A stretch of DNA of 64,000 nucleotides, taken from positions 310,001 through 374,000 of the forward strand of contig JAHVJD010000003.1 in the NCBI GenBank assembly GCA_019801415.1, written 5' to 3'. Under the pieces are notes generated by a model. That model ran no database searches and was not told the DNA's origin. It saw only the letters and a list, made by a program, of their open reading frames with translations. The stretch is from Nocardioides marinus (GTDB taxonomy: Bacteria; Pseudomonadota; Alphaproteobacteria; Rhodobacterales; Rhodobacteraceae). The position numbers and the translations under genes were made by a program. Below are positions 24,411 to 32,974 of this stretch, in pieces; position 1 is the first letter of the stretch, and each line of letters starts with the position of its first letter.

Positions 24411-25585
24411 CCACGACACCCGTTGCCGCCGGTTTCCTGCCGCTGACGGATGCGGCGCCGCTGATCGTGGCGCAGGAAATGGGTTTTGCCGCCGAAGAGC
24501 GGCTGGCGCTGGATCTGCGCAAGGCGGCCTCGTGGTCGGCGCTGCGCGACATGCTGGCCTTCGGCCAAGTGGATGCGGCGCAGATGCTGGCCCCCCTGCC
24601 ACTGGCGGCCGCGCTGGGGCTGGGCGGTGCGGGCAGCCGGTTCGCAGTGCTGTCGGTGTTGTCGGTCAATGGAACCGTCATCGGTGTCAGCCGCCGGCTT
24701 GCGGCGGCGCTGGCGTCGGGTGGGTATGATTTTGCCTTTGATGACGCCGTGGCCGCGGGCCGGGCGCTGTTCGCGGCGGAGGCCGGGATGATCCGCATCG
24801 GGGTGCCGTTTCCGTTCTCGATGCATTCGGAGCTGCTGAACTACTGGCTGCAGGGGCTGGGCGGTGATGCGGTGCAGCGGGTCTCGATCCGCACCGTGCC
24901 GCCCCCGCTGATGGCGCAGGCGATGCGCAGTGGCGAAATCGACGCCTTTTGCGTCGGCGAGCCCTGGGGCTCGCTGGCGGTGGAGCGCGGCGATGGCGTG
25001 CTGCTGCTGCCGGGCACTGCGATATGGTCCTTTGCGCCGGAAAAGGTGTTGGCAGTGCGTAGCGGCTGGGCCGAGCGCGAGCGCGCGCTGGGCGGGCGGC
25101 TGATCCGGGCGCTGTGGCGGGCCGGTCGCTGGCTGGCGGAGCCTTCGTCGCGCGGGCTGGCGGCAGAGATCCTGTCGGCGCGCCGCTATCTGGACCTGCC
25201 GGCCGAGATTATCGAGCGCGCGCTGACCGGTCGCATCACGGTGACGCCGCAGGGCCTGCAGCGGCAGGTGTCCCGGTTTGTCGAGTTTCACGATGGCGCT
25301 GCGGGATTCCCGTGGCGCAGCCAGGCGCAGTGGATTGCGCTGCAGATGGCCCGCTGCAACGGGCTGGATCCGCGGGTGGCGTTCGAGCGCGCGGAGGGGG
25401 TGTTCCGCAGTGATCTGTACCGTGCCGCCATGCGCGGCACCGGCGCGCAATTGCCCGCGGCCTCGCTGAAGCTGGAGGGGGCGGTGGACGGTGAAATGGC
25501 CGTGGCAGGGGAATCGCAGAGCCTGCGCCTGCTGCCGAACCGGTTCTTCGATGGCCGCGTTTTTGATCCCCTCGCGGCGCTGTGA
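24407..25585 (+). CDS. nasS: NasS-type nitrate/nitrite sensor (NrtA-like, cytoplasmic)
   Basis: 392 residues. It has the fold of nitrate-binding NrtA (AGFLPLTDAAPLIVAQEMGFAAEERLALDLRKAASWSALRD, later FCVGEPWGSLAVERGDGV) but no signal peptide, as expected for the cytoplasmic sensor NasS that sequesters NasT when nitrate is absent. It overlaps nasT by four bases, supporting a 1:1 partner pair. It precedes the leader of the nitrate transport operon. Confidence 0.92.
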   Translation: MTTTPVAAGFLPLTDAAPLIVAQEMGFAAEERLALDLRKAASWSALRDMLAFGQVDAAQMLAPLPLAAALGLGGAGSRFAVLSVLSVNGTVIGVSRRLAAALASGGYDFAFDDAVAAGRALFAAEAGMIRIGVPFPFSMHSELLNYWLQGLGGDAVQRVSIRTVPPPLMAQAMRSGEIDAFCVGEPWGSLAVERGDGVLLLPGTAIWSFAPEKVLAVRSGWAERERALGGRLIRALWRAGRWLAEPSSRGLAAEILSARRYLDLPAEIIERALTGRITVTPQGLQRQVSRFVEFHDGAAGFPWRSQAQWIALQMARCNGLDPRVAFERAEGVFRSDLYRAAMRGTGAQLPAASLKLEGAVDGEMAVAGESQSLRLLPNRFFDGRVFDPLAAL

Positions 25586-25684
25586 TGAAAAACCGGGCAA
25601 TGGCGCGGCCCCGAACCGGCTTTCAATGCTGCAACTGCGAAAAAGCCTTGGCGTCAGCCCTTCGCTAGGCCAGGCTGAACCCAA

Positions 25685-25702
25685 GCCGGCAATGGCGCTG
25701 GC
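25685..25702 (+). ncRNA. ANTAR-target hexaloop hairpin in the nitrate operon leader
   Basis: GCCGGC (25685-25690) and GCTGGC (25697-25702) form a 6-bp stem with one G-T pair around the hexaloop AATGGC. Loop positions 1 (A) and 4 (G) match the conserved bases of ANTAR-binding hairpins. A second AATGGC at 25599-25604 sits in a poorer stem and may or may not be the first hairpin of the pair. It lies just before an intrinsic terminator, as in known NasT/NasR leaders. Confidence 0.6.
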
Positions 25703-25738
25703 CAACTGATTTTCCCGACGATCCGGGTTTCACTGAGC

Positions 25739-25792
25739 AAAGCCGCTCGACACTCCGCCTCTCCTTCCGGCGGTGCGTGTCGGCGGCTTTTT
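25739..25792 (+). terminator. Leader terminator (attenuator) upstream of nrtA
   Basis: A long interrupted stem: AAAGCCG (25739-25745) with CGGCTTT (25784-25790), CGACAC (25748-25753) with GTGTCG (25777-25782), and inner CCGCC (25755-25759) with GGCGG (25769-25773), ending in a T run through 25792. It ends about 50 bases before nrtA. NasT would prevent its formation when nitrate is present. Confidence 0.8.
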
Positions 25793-25844
25793 CCGTTCCG
25801 GTCCCCCCGTGTCCGGACGCAGCTAGGAATAAGGAAACGACCCG

Positions 25845-27212
25845 ATGAAGAAACTGACTTTTGCCTTTGCCGCAGCCTCTGCTCTTGCCGGACCGGCGCT
25901 GGCGCAGACGCTGGAGCTGGAAAAGGACGTGCTGACCTTCGGCTTCATCAAGCTGACGGACATGGCGCCGCTGGCGGTGGCCTATGAGCAGGGCTTTTTC
26001 GACGACGAGGGGCTGTTCGTGACACTGGAGGCGCAAGCCAACTGGAAAGTGCTGCTGGACGGAGTCATCGACGGCACCCTGGACGGCGCCCATATGCTGG
26101 CGGGCCAGCCGCTGGCCGCCACCATCGGCTATGGTACCGAGGCACACATCATCACGCCGTTTTCCATGGATCTGAACGGCAACGGCATTACCCTGTCCAA
26201 CGAGGTCTGGGAGATGATGAAGCCCAACCTGCCCACGGACGCGGACGGCAAGATCGCGCATCCGATCTCTGCCTCCTACCTCAAGCCGGTGATCGAGGAC
26301 TTCAACGCCAAGGGCAAGCCCTTCAATATGGGCATGGTGTTCCCGGTCTCCACCCACAACTATGAACTGCGCTACTGGCTGGCGGCGGGCGGTATCAACC
26401 CCGGCTATTACTCCCCGGAAAACGTGACCGGCCAGATCGGCGCAGAGGCTTTCCTGTCGGTGACCCCGCCGCCGCAGATGCCCGCGACGCTGGAGGCAGG
26501 CACCATCTCCGGCTACTGCGTGGGTGAGCCGTGGAACCAGCAGGCGGTGTTCAAGGGCATCGGCGTGCCGGTGATCACCGATTTCGAGATCTGGAAGAAC
26601 AACCCCGAAAAGGTGTTCGGCATCACTGCCGAGTTCGCCGAGGAAAACCCCAACACCACCCGCGCCGTGGTCAAGGCGCTGATCCGCGCCGCCATGTGGC
26701 TGGATGAAAACGACAACGCCAACCGCGCCGAGGCGGTCGAGATCCTGTCGCGACCCGATTACGTCGGTGCCGACCCGGAAGTGATCGCCAACTCGATGAC
26801 CGGGACGTTTGAATACGAGCCGGGCGACAAGCGCGAGGTGCCGGATTTCAACGTGTTCTTCCGCTACAACGCCACCTATCCCTTCTATTCGGACGCGGTT
26901 TGGTACCTGACCCAGATGCGCCGCTGGGGGCAGATCGGCGAGGCCAAGCCCGACAGCTGGTATGACGAGGTCGCGCGCTCGGTCTATAAGCCCGAGATCT
27001 ATCTCGAAGCGGCAAAGATGCTGGTCGATGAAGGGCTCGCCGATGCCGCCGACTTTCCTTGGGACAGCGATGGCTACAAGGCGCCGACCCCGGCCGAAGA
27101 CATCATCGACGGCATCCCCTTCGATGGCAAAACCCCCAACGCCTATATCGACAGCCTGCCGATCGGCCTGAAGGCCGGGCAGACCGTCGTCGGCAGCGCC
27201 GTACAGGGCTGA
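25845..27212 (+). CDS. nrtA: Nitrate ABC transporter substrate-binding protein
   Basis: 455 residues with signal peptide [21 protein letters not shown]. The NrtA/CmpA family blocks are [85 protein letters not shown] and [20 protein letters not shown]. It binds nitrate in the periplasm. The gene follows the NasT-controlled leader and begins the operon nrtA-nrtB-ATPase-nirBD-nasA-cobA. Confidence 0.95.
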   Translation: MKKLTFAFAAASALAGPALAQTLELEKDVLTFGFIKLTDMAPLAVAYEQGFFDDEGLFVTLEAQANWKVLLDGVIDGTLDGAHMLAGQPLAATIGYGTEAHIITPFSMDLNGNGITLSNEVWEMMKPNLPTDADGKIAHPISASYLKPVIEDFNAKGKPFNMGMVFPVSTHNYELRYWLAAGGINPGYYSPENVTGQIGAEAFLSVTPPPQMPATLEAGTISGYCVGEPWNQQAVFKGIGVPVITDFEIWKNNPEKVFGITAEFAEENPNTTRAVVKALIRAAMWLDENDNANRAEAVEILSRPDYVGADPEVIANSMTGTFEYEPGDKREVPDFNVFFRYNATYPFYSDAVWYLTQMRRWGQIGEAKPDSWYDEVARSVYKPEIYLEAAKMLVDEGLADAADFPWDSDGYKAPTPAEDIIDGIPFDGKTPNAYIDSLPIGLKAGQTVVGSAVQG

Positions 27213-27290
27213 CCCCGGCAGGCGCGCGGCGCGGCCAGCCAAAGCCGTTGCCGCCGCCCGGCCGCAGCATTCCCCGAAAAGGACCCCGTT

Positions 27291-28364
27291 ATGACCACCG
27301 TCGACCCCGACACGCTTAGCTCTGACGCCCGCCGCGCGCGGTTGTTTACCCGGATCAACAAGCTGGATGCCTGGTTTCAGGTCTTTGGCCTGGCCTGGAT
27401 CACCCCGGTTCTGAAGGCCGCCGCCGGCGACAACCCCCGTGCCCAGATGAAGGAAATCTGGCGCCTGCTGGCGGTGCCGCTGATTGCCATCGCCGCGTTT
27501 CTGCTGCTGTGGGGCAGCCTGGCGCCCAAGGTGCAGACCTCGCTCGGCGCCATCCCCGGCCCCGCCGCGGTCTGGGCCGAAGCCGTCAACCTGCATCAGG
27601 ACGCCCAGGCCAAGGCCGTCAAGGAGCGCGCCCATTACGAGAAGGTCGAGGCCCGCAACCAGCGCTTCATCGACCGCGGCCAGCCCGAGCGGGTGAAAAA
27701 CATCCCCTATACCGGCGCGCCGTCCTACTATCAGCAGATCTGGACCTCGATCCAGACGGTGTTCTTCGGCTTCCTGATCGCTTCTGCCGTGGCCATTCCG
27801 CTGGGCATTCTGGCGGGCCTGTCGCCGGTGGCAAACTCCGCCATCAACCCGCTGGTGCAGATTTTTAAACCCGTGTCGCCGCTGGCCTGGCTGCCGATCG
27901 TCACCATGATCGTCTCGGCGCTTTATGCCAGCAACGACGGGCTGTTTGCCAAATCCTTCCTGGTCTCGGCGATCACGGTGACGCTGTGTTCGCTGTGGCC
28001 GACGCTGATCAACACCGCGCTGGGGGTGGCCTCGATCGACAAGGATCTGGTCAACGTCTCCAAAGTTCTGAAAATGAACACCTATACCAAGATCACCAAG
28101 CTGGTGCTGCCCTCGGCGCTACCCTTGATCTTCACCGGGCTGCGGCTGTCGCTGGGCGTGGGCTGGATGGTGCTGATCGCGGCCGAGATGCTGGCGCAGA
28201 ACCCGGGGCTCGGGAAATTCGTCTGGGACGAGTTCCAGAACGGCTCCTCCTCCTCGCTCGCCAAGATCATCGTAGCAGTGCTCACAATCGGCATCATCGG
28301 CTTCCTCTTGGACCGGGTGATGTACGCGCTGCAGTCGCTGTTTACCTTCACGAACAACCGGTGA
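27291..28364 (+). CDS. nrtB: Nitrate ABC transporter permease
   Basis: 357 residues. A long N-terminal region (~165 residues with one membrane segment near LAVPLIAIAAFLLLWGSL) precedes the BPD-type permease core: TVFFGFLIASAVAIPLGILAGL, the loop FKPVSPLAWLPIVTMI, and the EAA-like ATPase contact LKMNTYTKITKLVLPSALPLIFTGLRLSLGVGW. It pairs with NrtA and the double ATPase encoded 6 bases downstream. Confidence 0.93.
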   Translation: MTTVDPDTLSSDARRARLFTRINKLDAWFQVFGLAWITPVLKAAAGDNPRAQMKEIWRLLAVPLIAIAAFLLLWGSLAPKVQTSLGAIPGPAAVWAEAVNLHQDAQAKAVKERAHYEKVEARNQRFIDRGQPERVKNIPYTGAPSYYQQIWTSIQTVFFGFLIASAVAIPLGILAGLSPVANSAINPLVQIFKPVSPLAWLPIVTMIVSALYASNDGLFAKSFLVSAITVTLCSLWPTLINTALGVASIDKDLVNVSKVLKMNTYTKITKLVLPSALPLIFTGLRLSLGVGWMVLIAAEMLAQNPGLGKFVWDEFQNGSSSSLAKIIVAVLTIGIIGFLLDRVMYALQSLFTFTNNR

Positions 28365-28370
28365 TCCGCC

Positions 28371-30053
28371 ATGAGTGTTCTTGAGTTCAAAAACGTCTCC
28401 AAGAGCTTTGGTGAAGGCACCGCCCGCACCGACGTTCTGAAAAACATCAACCTGCAGGTTCAGGAGGGCGAGTTCCTTGTGCTCTTGGGCTTCTCCGGCA
28501 CCGGCAAGACCACTCTGATCAACCTGATGGCCGGGCTGGACCGGCCCACCAGCGGCTCGGCGACCTACCGTGGCAAGGCGATCACCGGTCCCGGCCCGGA
28601 GCGCGGCGTGATCTTCCAGCGCTATTCGCTGATGCCCTGGCTGACGGTGACCGGCAATGTCTCTCTCGCGGTAGACACGATCTTCCCTGGCATGGTCCGT
28701 GCCGAGAAACAGGCCAAGGTGGATCACTATGTCGGCATGGTCGGTCTCAGCCACGCTGCGCACCGGCGCCCGGCGGAGCTGTCGGGCGGCATGCGCCAGC
28801 GGGTCAACGTGGCGCGCGCCCTGGCGATGGACCCGGAGGTTCTCTTGCTGGATGAGCCTCTGTCGGCGCTGGATGCGCTGACCCGCGCCAACCTCGCCGA
28901 TGAGATCGAGGCGATCTGGCAGGCGGACAAGAAGACCTGCGTGCTGATCACCAATGACGTGGACGAGGCGATCCTGCTGGCCGACCGCATCATCGCGCTG
29001 AACCCGGACGGCACCCTGGGCGAGGAGTTCAAGGTCTCGATCCCCCGCCCGCGCGATCGCTCTGCCATGAACACAAATGACAGCTTCAAACGTCTGCGCG
29101 CCGAGGTGACCTCCTACCTGATGGACGCAGGCATCGCGGCCCGCATCGAAGGCTCCCGCAGCCTGCCGGACGTGACCCCAATCCATGGGCTGCCAGCGGC
29201 GGTGGCCGAGGCGTCGAAAACCATGACCGAGGAGCGCTTCCTCGACTTCTCGCAGCTGCACAAGATCTACCCGACCCCCAAGGGGCCGCTGACCGTGGTC
29301 GAGGATTTCAACCTCAAGATCAACAAGGGCGAGTTCATCTCGCTGATCGGCCATTCCGGCTGCGGCAAATCCACCGTGCTGACGATGGCGGCGGGGCTGA
29401 ACCCGATCTCCAAGGGCGCGATCAAGCTGGATCGCCGCCATGTGGAGGGTGCCGACCCGGAACGCGCCGTCGTGTTTCAGTCGCCCAACCTGTTCCCCTG
29501 GCTTTCGGCGCGGGAAAACTGCGCCATCGGGGTCGACAAGGTCTACCCCAAGGCCAGCCAGGCGGAGCGGCAGGACGTGGTGGAATACTACTTGGAGCGT
29601 GTCGGCCTCGGCGATGCGATGGACAAGCCCGCGCATGCGATGTCGAACGGCATGCAGCAGCGGGTCGGCATCGCCCGCGCCTTTGCCCTGTCGCCCAAGC
29701 TGCTCTTGCTGGATGAACCCTTTGGCATGCTCGACAGCCTGACGCGCTGGGAGCTGCAGGAGGTGCTGATGGAGGTCTGGTCCCGCACCAAGGTGACCGC
29801 GATCTGCGTCACCCATGACGTCGATGAGGCGATCCTGCTGGCCGACCGGGTGGTGATGATGACCAACGGCCCGCAGGCCACCATCGGAAAGATCACCGAG
29901 GTCGACCTGCCGCGCCCGCGCACCCGCAAGGCGCTGCTGGAGCACCCGGATTACTACACCTACCGGCAGGAGGTGCTCGATTTCCTGGAGGAATACGAAC
30001 ACGGGGCCAAACCGGCCCCCAAACCAGCCGCAGAGAAGATAGCAGCGGAGTGA
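28371..30053 (+). CDS. nrtD: Tandem-ATPase ABC protein of the nitrate transporter
   Basis: 560 residues with two complete ATPase domains in one chain. Domain 1: Walker A GFSGTGKTT, signature LSGGMRQRV, Walker B VLLLDEPLSALD. Domain 2, from about residue 290: Walker A GHSGCGKST, signature-like MSNGMQQRV, Walker B LLLLDEPFGMLD. Both have the D-VDEAILLADRI/V switch region. Cyanobacterial nitrate systems use separate NrtC (with an NrtA-like tail) and NrtD; here the two are fused without that tail. In domain 2 the signature has N in place of the usual first G (SNGMQQR), as in several NrtD-like proteins. Confidence 0.93.
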   Translation: MSVLEFKNVSKSFGEGTARTDVLKNINLQVQEGEFLVLLGFSGTGKTTLINLMAGLDRPTSGSATYRGKAITGPGPERGVIFQRYSLMPWLTVTGNVSLAVDTIFPGMVRAEKQAKVDHYVGMVGLSHAAHRRPAELSGGMRQRVNVARALAMDPEVLLLDEPLSALDALTRANLADEIEAIWQADKKTCVLITNDVDEAILLADRIIALNPDGTLGEEFKVSIPRPRDRSAMNTNDSFKRLRAEVTSYLMDAGIAARIEGSRSLPDVTPIHGLPAAVAEASKTMTEERFLDFSQLHKIYPTPKGPLTVVEDFNLKINKGEFISLIGHSGCGKSTVLTMAAGLNPISKGAIKLDRRHVEGADPERAVVFQSPNLFPWLSARENCAIGVDKVYPKASQAERQDVVEYYLERVGLGDAMDKPAHAMSNGMQQRVGIARAFALSPKLLLLDEPFGMLDSLTRWELQEVLMEVWSRTKVTAICVTHDVDEAILLADRVVMMTNGPQATIGKITEVDLPRPRTRKALLEHPDYYTYRQEVLDFLEEYEHGAKPAPKPAAEKIAAE

Positions 30054-30203
30054 GACCATGACTTTGAGCCAAATCCCTGTATCGCCCGGCGGCACCGCCG
30101 GGCAGCCCCTGGCCGCCCCCCCGGGCGGGGGCTTCTCCCCCACCCGCGGCCGGGAGCTGCCCTCCGAGACATTCACCCAACAAGAGCAATGGAGGCAAAG
30201 CCA

Positions 30204-32645
30204 ATGACTCAGAAACTCGTCATCATCGGGGCTGGCATGGCCTCTGGCCGGGTGATCGAGCATCTGCTCGACACAGCCCCGGACGCCTACGATATAACCC
30301 TGTTCAACGCCGAACCGCGCGGCAACTACAACCGCATCATGCTGAGCCCGGTGCTGTCGGGTGACAAAACCTATGAGGAAATCGTCACCCATTCCGACGC
30401 ATGGTACGCCGAGCACTGCATCACCTGCCGTTTTGGCGAGCATGTCACCGCTATCGACCGCGATGCCAAAACAGTCACCGGCGAAAACGGCACCGTCTCG
30501 TATGACAAGCTGGTGATCGCCACCGGCTCTGCCCCTTTCATCATCCCGGTGCCGGGCCACGACCTGCCGGGGGTGATCTCTTACCGCGACCTCGACGACA
30601 CCAACGCGATGATCGACGCCGCTGCCAAGGGCGGCAAGGCAGTGGTGATCGGCGGCGGCCTACTGGGGCTGGAAGCGGCTGCGGGCCTAAAGGAACGCGG
30701 CATGGATGTGACCGTGCTGCACCTGATGGGCCACCTGATGGAACGCCAGCTGGACGAGGCCGCGGGGTATCTCTTGCGCAAGGATCTGGAGGCGCGGGGC
30801 ATCATCGTGAAAACCCAGGCCTCGACCAAGGCGATCCTGGGCGAGGACCGCGCCGAGGCGGTGCTGCTGGAAAGCGGCGAGACGCTGGGAGCTGACCTGG
30901 TGGTTATGGCGGTGGGCATCCGCCCGGAAACCCGGCTGGCCAATGACGCGCATCTGGCCGTCGCACGCGGCATCGAGGTGAACGCGCAGATGCAGACCAG
31001 CGACCCGGATGTCTATGCGCTGGGCGAATGCGTGGAGTTCGATGGCCATCTGTTTGGCCTCGTCGCACCGCTTTACGATCAGGCCAAGGTGCTGGCGGAC
31101 AGCCTGCTGGAGCGGCCCAATGCCTTCGTGGTCAAGGAGCTGGCGACCAAGCTCAAGGTCACAGGCTGCGATCTGTTCAGTGCCGGGGATTTTGCCGAGG
31201 GAGAGGGGCGCGAGGACATCGTCTTCCGCGATCCCGCCCGCGGCATCTACAAACGGCTGGTGATCGAGGGCGACCGGCTGGTCGGCGCTGTAATGTATGG
31301 CGACACCGCTGACGGCAGCTGGTTCTTTGGCCTGATCAAGGACGGCACCGACATCGACGAGATGCGCGAGACGCTGATCTTTGGCCCGGCGTTTCAGGGG
31401 GGCGCCTCCGCGGACCCTCTGTCAGCCGTTGCAGCCTTGCCGCTTGATGCGGAAATCTGCGGCTGCAACGGCGTATGCAAAGGCACCATTGTCGAGGCCA
31501 TCGAAGGCGGTGCAACGGACCTCGGCGCGGTCAAGGCGACCACCAAGGCCTCGGCTTCCTGCGGGACCTGCACCGGGCTGGTGGAACAGCTGCTGCAGGT
31601 GACGCTTGGCGATGACTTCCAGATGCCGCAGGCGCAGCCCATCTGCGGCTGCACCGGGCACAGCCACGACGACCTGCGCCGACTGATCAAGTCCAAGGAG
31701 CTGAAAAGCCAGGCCGCGGTCTGGCAGGAGCTGGGCTGGACCACCCTGAACGGCTGCCATGTCTGCCGCCCAGCGGTGAACTATTACCTCTTGGCGGACT
31801 GGCCGCTGGAATATCGCGACGACCCGCAAAGCCGTTTCGTGAACGAGCGCAAGCACGCCAACATCCAGAAGGACGGCACGTTCTCTGTCGTGCCCCGCAT
31901 GTGGGGCGGCATCACCACCCCGGATGAGCTGCGCGCCATCGCCGATGCTGCGGACAAATACGACGTGCCAACGGTCAAGGTCACTGGCGGCCAGCGCATC
32001 GACCTGTTGGGCGTGAAGGGCGAGGATCTGCCCAGCATCTGGGGCGATCTGAACCGGGCCGGGCTGGTCTCGGGCCATGCCTATTCCAAGGGTCTGCGCA
32101 CCGTGAAGACCTGCGTCGGCACCGACCATTGCCGGTTCGGCACCCAGGACTCGACCGGGCTGGGCATCAAGCTGGAAAAGCACCTTTGGGGCTCCTGGAC
32201 GCCGCACAAGCTGAAGCTCGCCGTGTCCGGCTGTCCGCGCAACTGCGCCGAAGCGACCTGCAAGGACATCGGTGTGGTCTGCGTTGACAGCGGCTACGAG
32301 ATCCACGTCGGCGGCGCCGCCGGCATGGAGATCAGGGGCACCGAGCTGCTGTGCAAGGTCGCGACGGAAGAAGAAGCGATCGAGGTGATCTCGGCCATGA
32401 CGCAGATCTACCGCGAGAATGCCCGCTATCTCGACCGGATCTACAAATGGCTGGATCGCGTCGGGCTGGACTGGGTCAAGGCGCAGATCGTTGACGACGT
32501 GGAAAACCGCAAGGCGCTGGCCGAGCGGTTCCAGCTGTCGCAGTCGATCTACCGCAAGGATCCCTGGGCCGAACACGCGAAGGACAGCACCACGCGGGCG
32601 CAATATGCGCCGGTTGCCAATCTGACACTGGAGGCTGCGGAATGA
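30204..32645 (+). CDS. nirB: Assimilatory nitrite reductase large subunit NirB
   Basis: 813 residues from ATG 30204, which has GGAGG at 30191-30195; an ATG at 30189 is rejected. The N-terminal FAD/NAD(P)H domain starts IIGAGMASGRVIEHLL with a second nucleotide site VVIGGGLLGLEAA. BFD-like cysteines are in CGCNGVCKGTI and SCGTCTGLVEQ. The C-terminal sirohaem/[4Fe-4S] half has TCVGTDHCRFGTQDS and GCPRNCAEATCKDIG. It reduces nitrite to ammonium with NirD. Its last codons overlap nirD. Confidence 0.96.
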   Translation: MTQKLVIIGAGMASGRVIEHLLDTAPDAYDITLFNAEPRGNYNRIMLSPVLSGDKTYEEIVTHSDAWYAEHCITCRFGEHVTAIDRDAKTVTGENGTVSYDKLVIATGSAPFIIPVPGHDLPGVISYRDLDDTNAMIDAAAKGGKAVVIGGGLLGLEAAAGLKERGMDVTVLHLMGHLMERQLDEAAGYLLRKDLEARGIIVKTQASTKAILGEDRAEAVLLESGETLGADLVVMAVGIRPETRLANDAHLAVARGIEVNAQMQTSDPDVYALGECVEFDGHLFGLVAPLYDQAKVLADSLLERPNAFVVKELATKLKVTGCDLFSAGDFAEGEGREDIVFRDPARGIYKRLVIEGDRLVGAVMYGDTADGSWFFGLIKDGTDIDEMRETLIFGPAFQGGASADPLSAVAALPLDAEICGCNGVCKGTIVEAIEGGATDLGAVKATTKASASCGTCTGLVEQLLQVTLGDDFQMPQAQPICGCTGHSHDDLRRLIKSKELKSQAAVWQELGWTTLNGCHVCRPAVNYYLLADWPLEYRDDPQSRFVNERKHANIQKDGTFSVVPRMWGGITTPDELRAIADAADKYDVPTVKVTGGQRIDLLGVKGEDLPSIWGDLNRAGLVSGHAYSKGLRTVKTCVGTDHCRFGTQDSTGLGIKLEKHLWGSWTPHKLKLAVSGCPRNCAEATCKDIGVVCVDSGYEIHVGGAAGMEIRGTELLCKVATEEEAIEVISAMTQIYRENARYLDRIYKWLDRVGLDWVKAQIVDDVENRKALAERFQLSQSIYRKDPWAEHAKDSTTRAQYAPVANLTLEAAE

Positions 32646-32974
32646 ACTGGATCGACATCTGCCACATCGACGACATCCCCCTGCGCGGCGCGCGGGTGGT
32701 GAAGACCCCGCTGGGCTGCATCGGCCTGTTCCGTACCGGTGAGGCCGAGGTTTTTGCCGCCGCTGACAGCTGCCCGCACAAAGGCGGCCCGCTGTCGGAG
32801 GGCATCGTGCACGGCCAGAGCGTGACCTGCCCGCTGCACAACTGGGTGTTCGACCTCAATACCGGAGAGGCGCAGGGCGCGGACGAGGGCCGGATCGAAA
32901 CCTTCCCCGTGCAGGTCGAAGGCGGCCGCGTTCTGATTGCCGAGGCCGTTCTCGGCAAGCGGAGAGCCGCCTGA
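32642..32974 (+). CDS. nirD: Nitrite reductase small subunit NirD (Rieske type)
   Basis: 110 residues. Rieske-type cluster ligands are present in SCPHKGGPLSEG and CPLHNWVFDL, both with the C-x-H pairs; many NirD proteins lack these, so this is the ferredoxin-like subtype. The ATG overlaps the nirB stop (ATGA) and its stop TGA overlaps the nasA start. Confidence 0.95.
   Translation: MNWIDICHIDDIPLRGARVVKTPLGCIGLFRTGEAEVFAAADSCPHKGGPLSEGIVHGQSVTCPLHNWVFDLNTGEAQGADEGRIETFPVQVEGGRVLIAEAVLGKRRAA

Noticed and set aside
28119-30560. Very long minus-strand frame (813 codons) across nrtB, the double ATPase and nirB
   Set aside because: Antisense to three well-supported genes; composition is of the His/Gln/Arg-rich shadow type.
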